The notes under the pieces were generated by a model. The model was not told the origin of the DNA. It made no database searches and worked only from the letters and a program-made list of their open reading frames with translations. Below are positions 61,798 through 64,000 of a stretch of DNA of 64,000 bases, piece by piece; within the stretch, counting starts at the first letter, position 1, and each line of letters opens with the position of its first letter. A program made the position numbers and the translations under genes. Source of the stretch: Agarilytica sp033852165 (GTDB taxonomy: Bacteria > Pseudomonadota > Gammaproteobacteria > Pseudomonadales > Cellvibrionaceae); NCBI GenBank assembly GCA_033852165.1, contig JAWSUZ010000026.1, positions 1 through 64,000 on the forward strand, given 5' to 3'.

Positions 61798-62739
61798 TTA
61801 TATCGCCATACGATCGATGGCGAAACGCATTTTAGTCGTCGGGTTTTGATCAACAAGATCAGCCCCGATTAGTTTTTTTAGCTGCTTCACGTCAGCCGAA
61901 TGAGACAAACCCAGTAGACTTATTTTTTCAATAAATGATTCACTCGCAGGGATCAGCTTTCGAATGATTCTATTCAGCAGCGAAAATACAGGAATACGTA
62001 AAGCTCTCGCAGAGGCATCCCCCATAACCAAGGACTCAAGTGTGGTCATGGAGATACTTGACTCATAACCGACATTTAACTCCAGCTGTTTCGCTTCAGT
62101 TACTTTCAGTATGTGTTCGGACAAACGGATGATGACAGTCGCATAATCATCTACGTCGATAATACTGAAGCGTTGCCGGCCGCTTCCTACGCGCAAACCT
62201 TTCGCCAATGCCTTTTTTAAACCGGGCATAAAATGTCGATCTCCATCACCGACAATAAATCGCGGGCGTAAACTAAACGACCAAATATTATGCGCCTTAG
62301 CATATCGCTGAATTAAACGCTCCACTGCCAAACGAGACTTAGCGAGGCGCGTATCCGGACGACAAAGACTGTGCTCGTTAACGGATTTTTGGCTGCCCGC
62401 GCCGTAGACTGACATGGAGCTTCCATAAATAATGCCGCGACAATGCCTCGGTAAGCGAGTCAAAAACACCTCGATGTTATCCACATTGCACTCAAAACCT
62501 AAATTATCTCGGTCTATTTGCTTACTCGCCAAGTGGACCAAAACAAAAGGCTCTTTTGGGAACAGGTTTTGCGGACAGGCTTTTAGCGTACCATTAACCC
62601 TACAAACATCACTCTGCTCACTGACCTCGCGATCAGGGCTGCGAACCAAGGCATTAACGCCCACGTCCGACTTCAAGTCTGCTTGCCGCAATACCGCTCT
62701 GCCGACAAAACCTGTTGAACCTAGTAAGACAAGCTTCAT
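61798..62739 (-). CDS. NAD(P)-dependent epimerase/reductase, extended SDR, atypical active site
   Basis: From ATG 62739 the product is 313 residues; a TTG at 62754 would overlap the upstream gene but is a poor start. The Rossmann motif GSTGFVG opens the protein. HLASKQ and IYGSSMSVYG follow the usual extended-SDR order. Where the family has YxxxK the sequence reads TRLAK, so the catalytic Tyr appears to be replaced by Thr while the Lys is kept. That suggests altered chemistry or a binding role. The C-terminal half is typical of sugar-epimerase-like SDRs. It sits between the methyltransferase and dikinase genes. It probably reduces or epimerises an intermediate of the same pathway. Confidence 0.7.
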   Translation of the reverse strand: MKLVLLGSTGFVGRAVLRQADLKSDVGVNALVRSPDREVSEQSDVCRVNGTLKACPQNLFPKEPFVLVHLASKQIDRDNLGFECNVDNIEVFLTRLPRHCRGIIYGSSMSVYGAGSQKSVNEHSLCRPDTRLAKSRLAVERLIQRYAKAHNIWSFSLRPRFIVGDGDRHFMPGLKKALAKGLRVGSGRQRFSIIDVDDYATVIIRLSEHILKVTEAKQLELNVGYESSISMTTLESLVMGDASARALRIPVFSLLNRIIRKLIPASESFIEKISLLGLSHSADVKQLKKLIGADLVDQNPTTKMRFAIDRMAI

Positions 62740-62747
62740 ATCCGTAT

Positions 62748-63407
62748 CTACCAAGCCAGCGGAATTAAACGAGCACGCTCCAACGCGAACTCTTTATAAC
62801 CAGGAAGATCAAACAATGCCTTTTCTTCAACGAGAATCCGACGAACCAGGACAGGTAAAAACACAAAGAATAACGCTATTAATACAAACCAATTGAAGAA
62901 AAATATGACCAAGCCAATATGTGCGAGAAACATACCCGTATAGGCCGGATGACGTATCCAGCGATAAGGGCCAGAGTCAATGATTTGGTGGTCGTTAGTA
63001 ATACGGACACGATGGGAATAGAACTTTCCTAAGGTGTAAATCGCAACGAGACGAAAAATAATACTGGCAACAAATATACCCATCCCCACAATCATCCACC
63101 GGCCAGGCTCTGTCCAGACCGTCGGAAAAGCAAGCGCACATGCCACCGTAATGACACGAGCAATGGCATAAGCTTCACAAGTAAGTTTATCCGCAGAGCT
63201 AGCCCCTTTGGTAATCTCCCCCGCTGTAATTTTAAATTCAGAGAAGACCCATAAAACGTACAGAACCATGAATGCGATTCCGCCGGTCTGCATCATTCCA
63301 GACCAAGATGCCAGCTTGACATAGGCCGCATAAATCAAAACGCCGACGAACAGTAGCGCCATAATAAGGGGGTTATGTCGAGAAAAGTTTTTCATTTGCA
63401 TACTCAT
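62748..63407 (-). CDS. Isoprenylcysteine carboxyl methyltransferase (ICMT)-like membrane enzyme
   Basis: 219 residues with about five membrane segments. The ICMT/PEMT signature is complete: the SAM-site motif SGPYRWIRHPAYTG (about 144-157), then RRILVEEKALFDLPGYKEF and RARLIPLAW at the C-terminus. In bacteria such enzymes methylate small lipophilic substrates (carboxyl, amine or other groups) at the membrane. Beside a UbiA-like prenyltransferase, a prenylated or acylated product is a natural substrate; this is inference. Its ATG overlaps the stop of the hotdog gene by 4 bases (ATGA). Confidence 0.8.
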   Translation of the reverse strand: MSMQMKNFSRHNPLIMALLFVGVLIYAAYVKLASWSGMMQTGGIAFMVLYVLWVFSEFKITAGEITKGASSADKLTCEAYAIARVITVACALAFPTVWTEPGRWMIVGMGIFVASIIFRLVAIYTLGKFYSHRVRITNDHQIIDSGPYRWIRHPAYTGMFLAHIGLVIFFFNWFVLIALFFVFLPVLVRRILVEEKALFDLPGYKEFALERARLIPLAW

Positions 63408-64000
63408 CGTTGTTTACTCACACTCATTTCGGCTTGTGCCAGAAGTTGACCATTTTGCGTTGCTTCAAGTTTTATACCCGTTACAACGCTATTTTTGTGA
63501 TCAATAACAGCCTCAAATACGCTCGCAGAAATTACCACGCTATAATTTATCTCAGCGAAACTCTTGAAACTTAACGTCATTGCGTGAGCACGCATCGAAT
63601 GTCGAGGAAGACCGAGTTTTTTCTCCAGAGATCGACTCGCAATCTGTTTAAATGATTCAAGAATCAGCATTCCAGGAACATGATCACAATCATGATCGAA
63701 GAAGAATATGTGCTTTTTATCCACAATCAAATCGGCGACAAAACGGTCATCATCTTTTTGTATAATTTCTTCCAACACCTTGGAATAGTCAACTGCATCA
63801 GAGGTAACCACGCTGGATTCAACGACTAGGTTTTCAGGTGTCACTCGTCTTTCAATTCTACGACGCGTAATGGATCGAAGTTTTTTGTAGCGGGCATGAT
63901 CATGAAAAGACCAATGGCTTACACCCGTACTAATAACAACTCCATCCTGATAAAACTCAAAATTAGTCGCTACGGAGGTAAGTTCGCCTTTCGCATTGAT
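63404..64000 (-). CDS. AfsA-type hotdog-domain protein (partial, runs off the right edge)
   Basis: The frame is open from the edge to the stop at 63404. A GTG at 63844 could be taken as a start, but the 52 codons before it are open. They encode a plausible domain end (TNFEFYQDG, GVSHWSFHDHARYKKLR), so the gene most likely begins outside the window. The visible C-terminal domain carries the A-factor-biosynthesis hotdog signature DHDCDHVPGMLILESFKQ. AfsA/ScbA-type proteins normally have two such domains in about 300 residues and join a beta-keto-acyl chain to dihydroxyacetone phosphate for butyrolactone signals. This supports, but does not prove, a butenolide or related fatty-acid-derived product. 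It is the first visible gene of the operon. Confidence 0.75.
   Translation of the reverse strand: MNAKGELTSVATNFEFYQDGVVISTGVSHWSFHDHARYKKLRSITRRRIERRVTPENLVVESSVVTSDAVDYSKVLEEIIQKDDDRFVADLIVDKKHIFFFDHDCDHVPGMLILESFKQIASRSLEKKLGLPRHSMRAHAMTLSFKSFAEINYSVVISASVFEAVIDHKNSVVTGIKLEATQNGQLLAQAEMSVSKQR

Overview
The window looks like chromosomal DNA of a marine, polymer-degrading gammaproteobacterium, most likely close to Cellvibrionaceae (Saccharophagus/Teredinibacter-like). The reasons are mid-40s GC by eye, gammaproteobacterial-style Shine-Dalgarno sites, a REP-associated Y1 transposase remnant, a secreted PHB-depolymerase-type esterase, and very large secreted Ig/cadherin/TSP3 proteins of the kind described from Saccharophagus. 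This placement is inference. I see no rRNA, tRNA, CRISPR array or intact insertion sequence.

Layout. (1) 1-4.5 kb is a patchwork: a secreted MetX-like alpha/beta-hydrolase (+), a translationally coupled pair (zinc-PLC-like protein and small membrane protein, -), a decayed REP-associated transposase, and two near-identical REP-like hairpin sequences on either side of the last three. (2) 4.58-53.2 kb is dominated by one leftward transcription unit. It starts with a roughly 36-kb gene for a secreted protein of 11,962 residues, followed by two coupled parvulin-type lipoproteins, a 1,591-aa Ig/TSP3 protein, a 1,222-aa protein ending in what looks like a lysozyme/transglycosylase-fold domain, and a 365-aa secreted protein. 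A terminator follows, then a paralogue of that last protein. (3) 53.2-56.8 kb holds a long AT-rich non-coding stretch, the esterase with its own strong terminator, and more non-coding DNA. (4) 56.8-64.0 kb is a leftward biosynthetic-looking operon: AfsA-type hotdog protein (running off the right edge), isoprenylcysteine-methyltransferase-like enzyme, atypical NAD(P)-epimerase, PEP-synthase-like dikinase and UbiA-family prenyltransferase. An AraC-type regulator lies downstream on the same strand.

How the genes may work together. In the large unit the stop/start overlaps (4 or 10 bases at four of the five junctions) imply coordinated production of several very large Sec-exported proteins together with their own periplasmic foldases. 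The muramidase-like C-terminus of the 1,222-aa protein and the two similar secreted proteins that follow suggest, without proving it, a cell-surface or cell-contact apparatus with an enzymatic component. The giant protein itself is a mosaic: about thirty Ig-like domains, then seven tandem super-modules (beta-propeller, Big_5-like, two IPT/TIG-like domains), more Ig and propeller regions, a calcium-binding TSP3 segment, and two copies of a ~548-residue Gly-rich unit. It stops just where a third copy would begin.

In the right-hand operon the combination hotdog synthase + methyltransferase + reductase/epimerase + dikinase + prenyltransferase does not match a pathway I recognise. It is the best candidate for an undescribed small-molecule or lipid (possibly signal) pathway.
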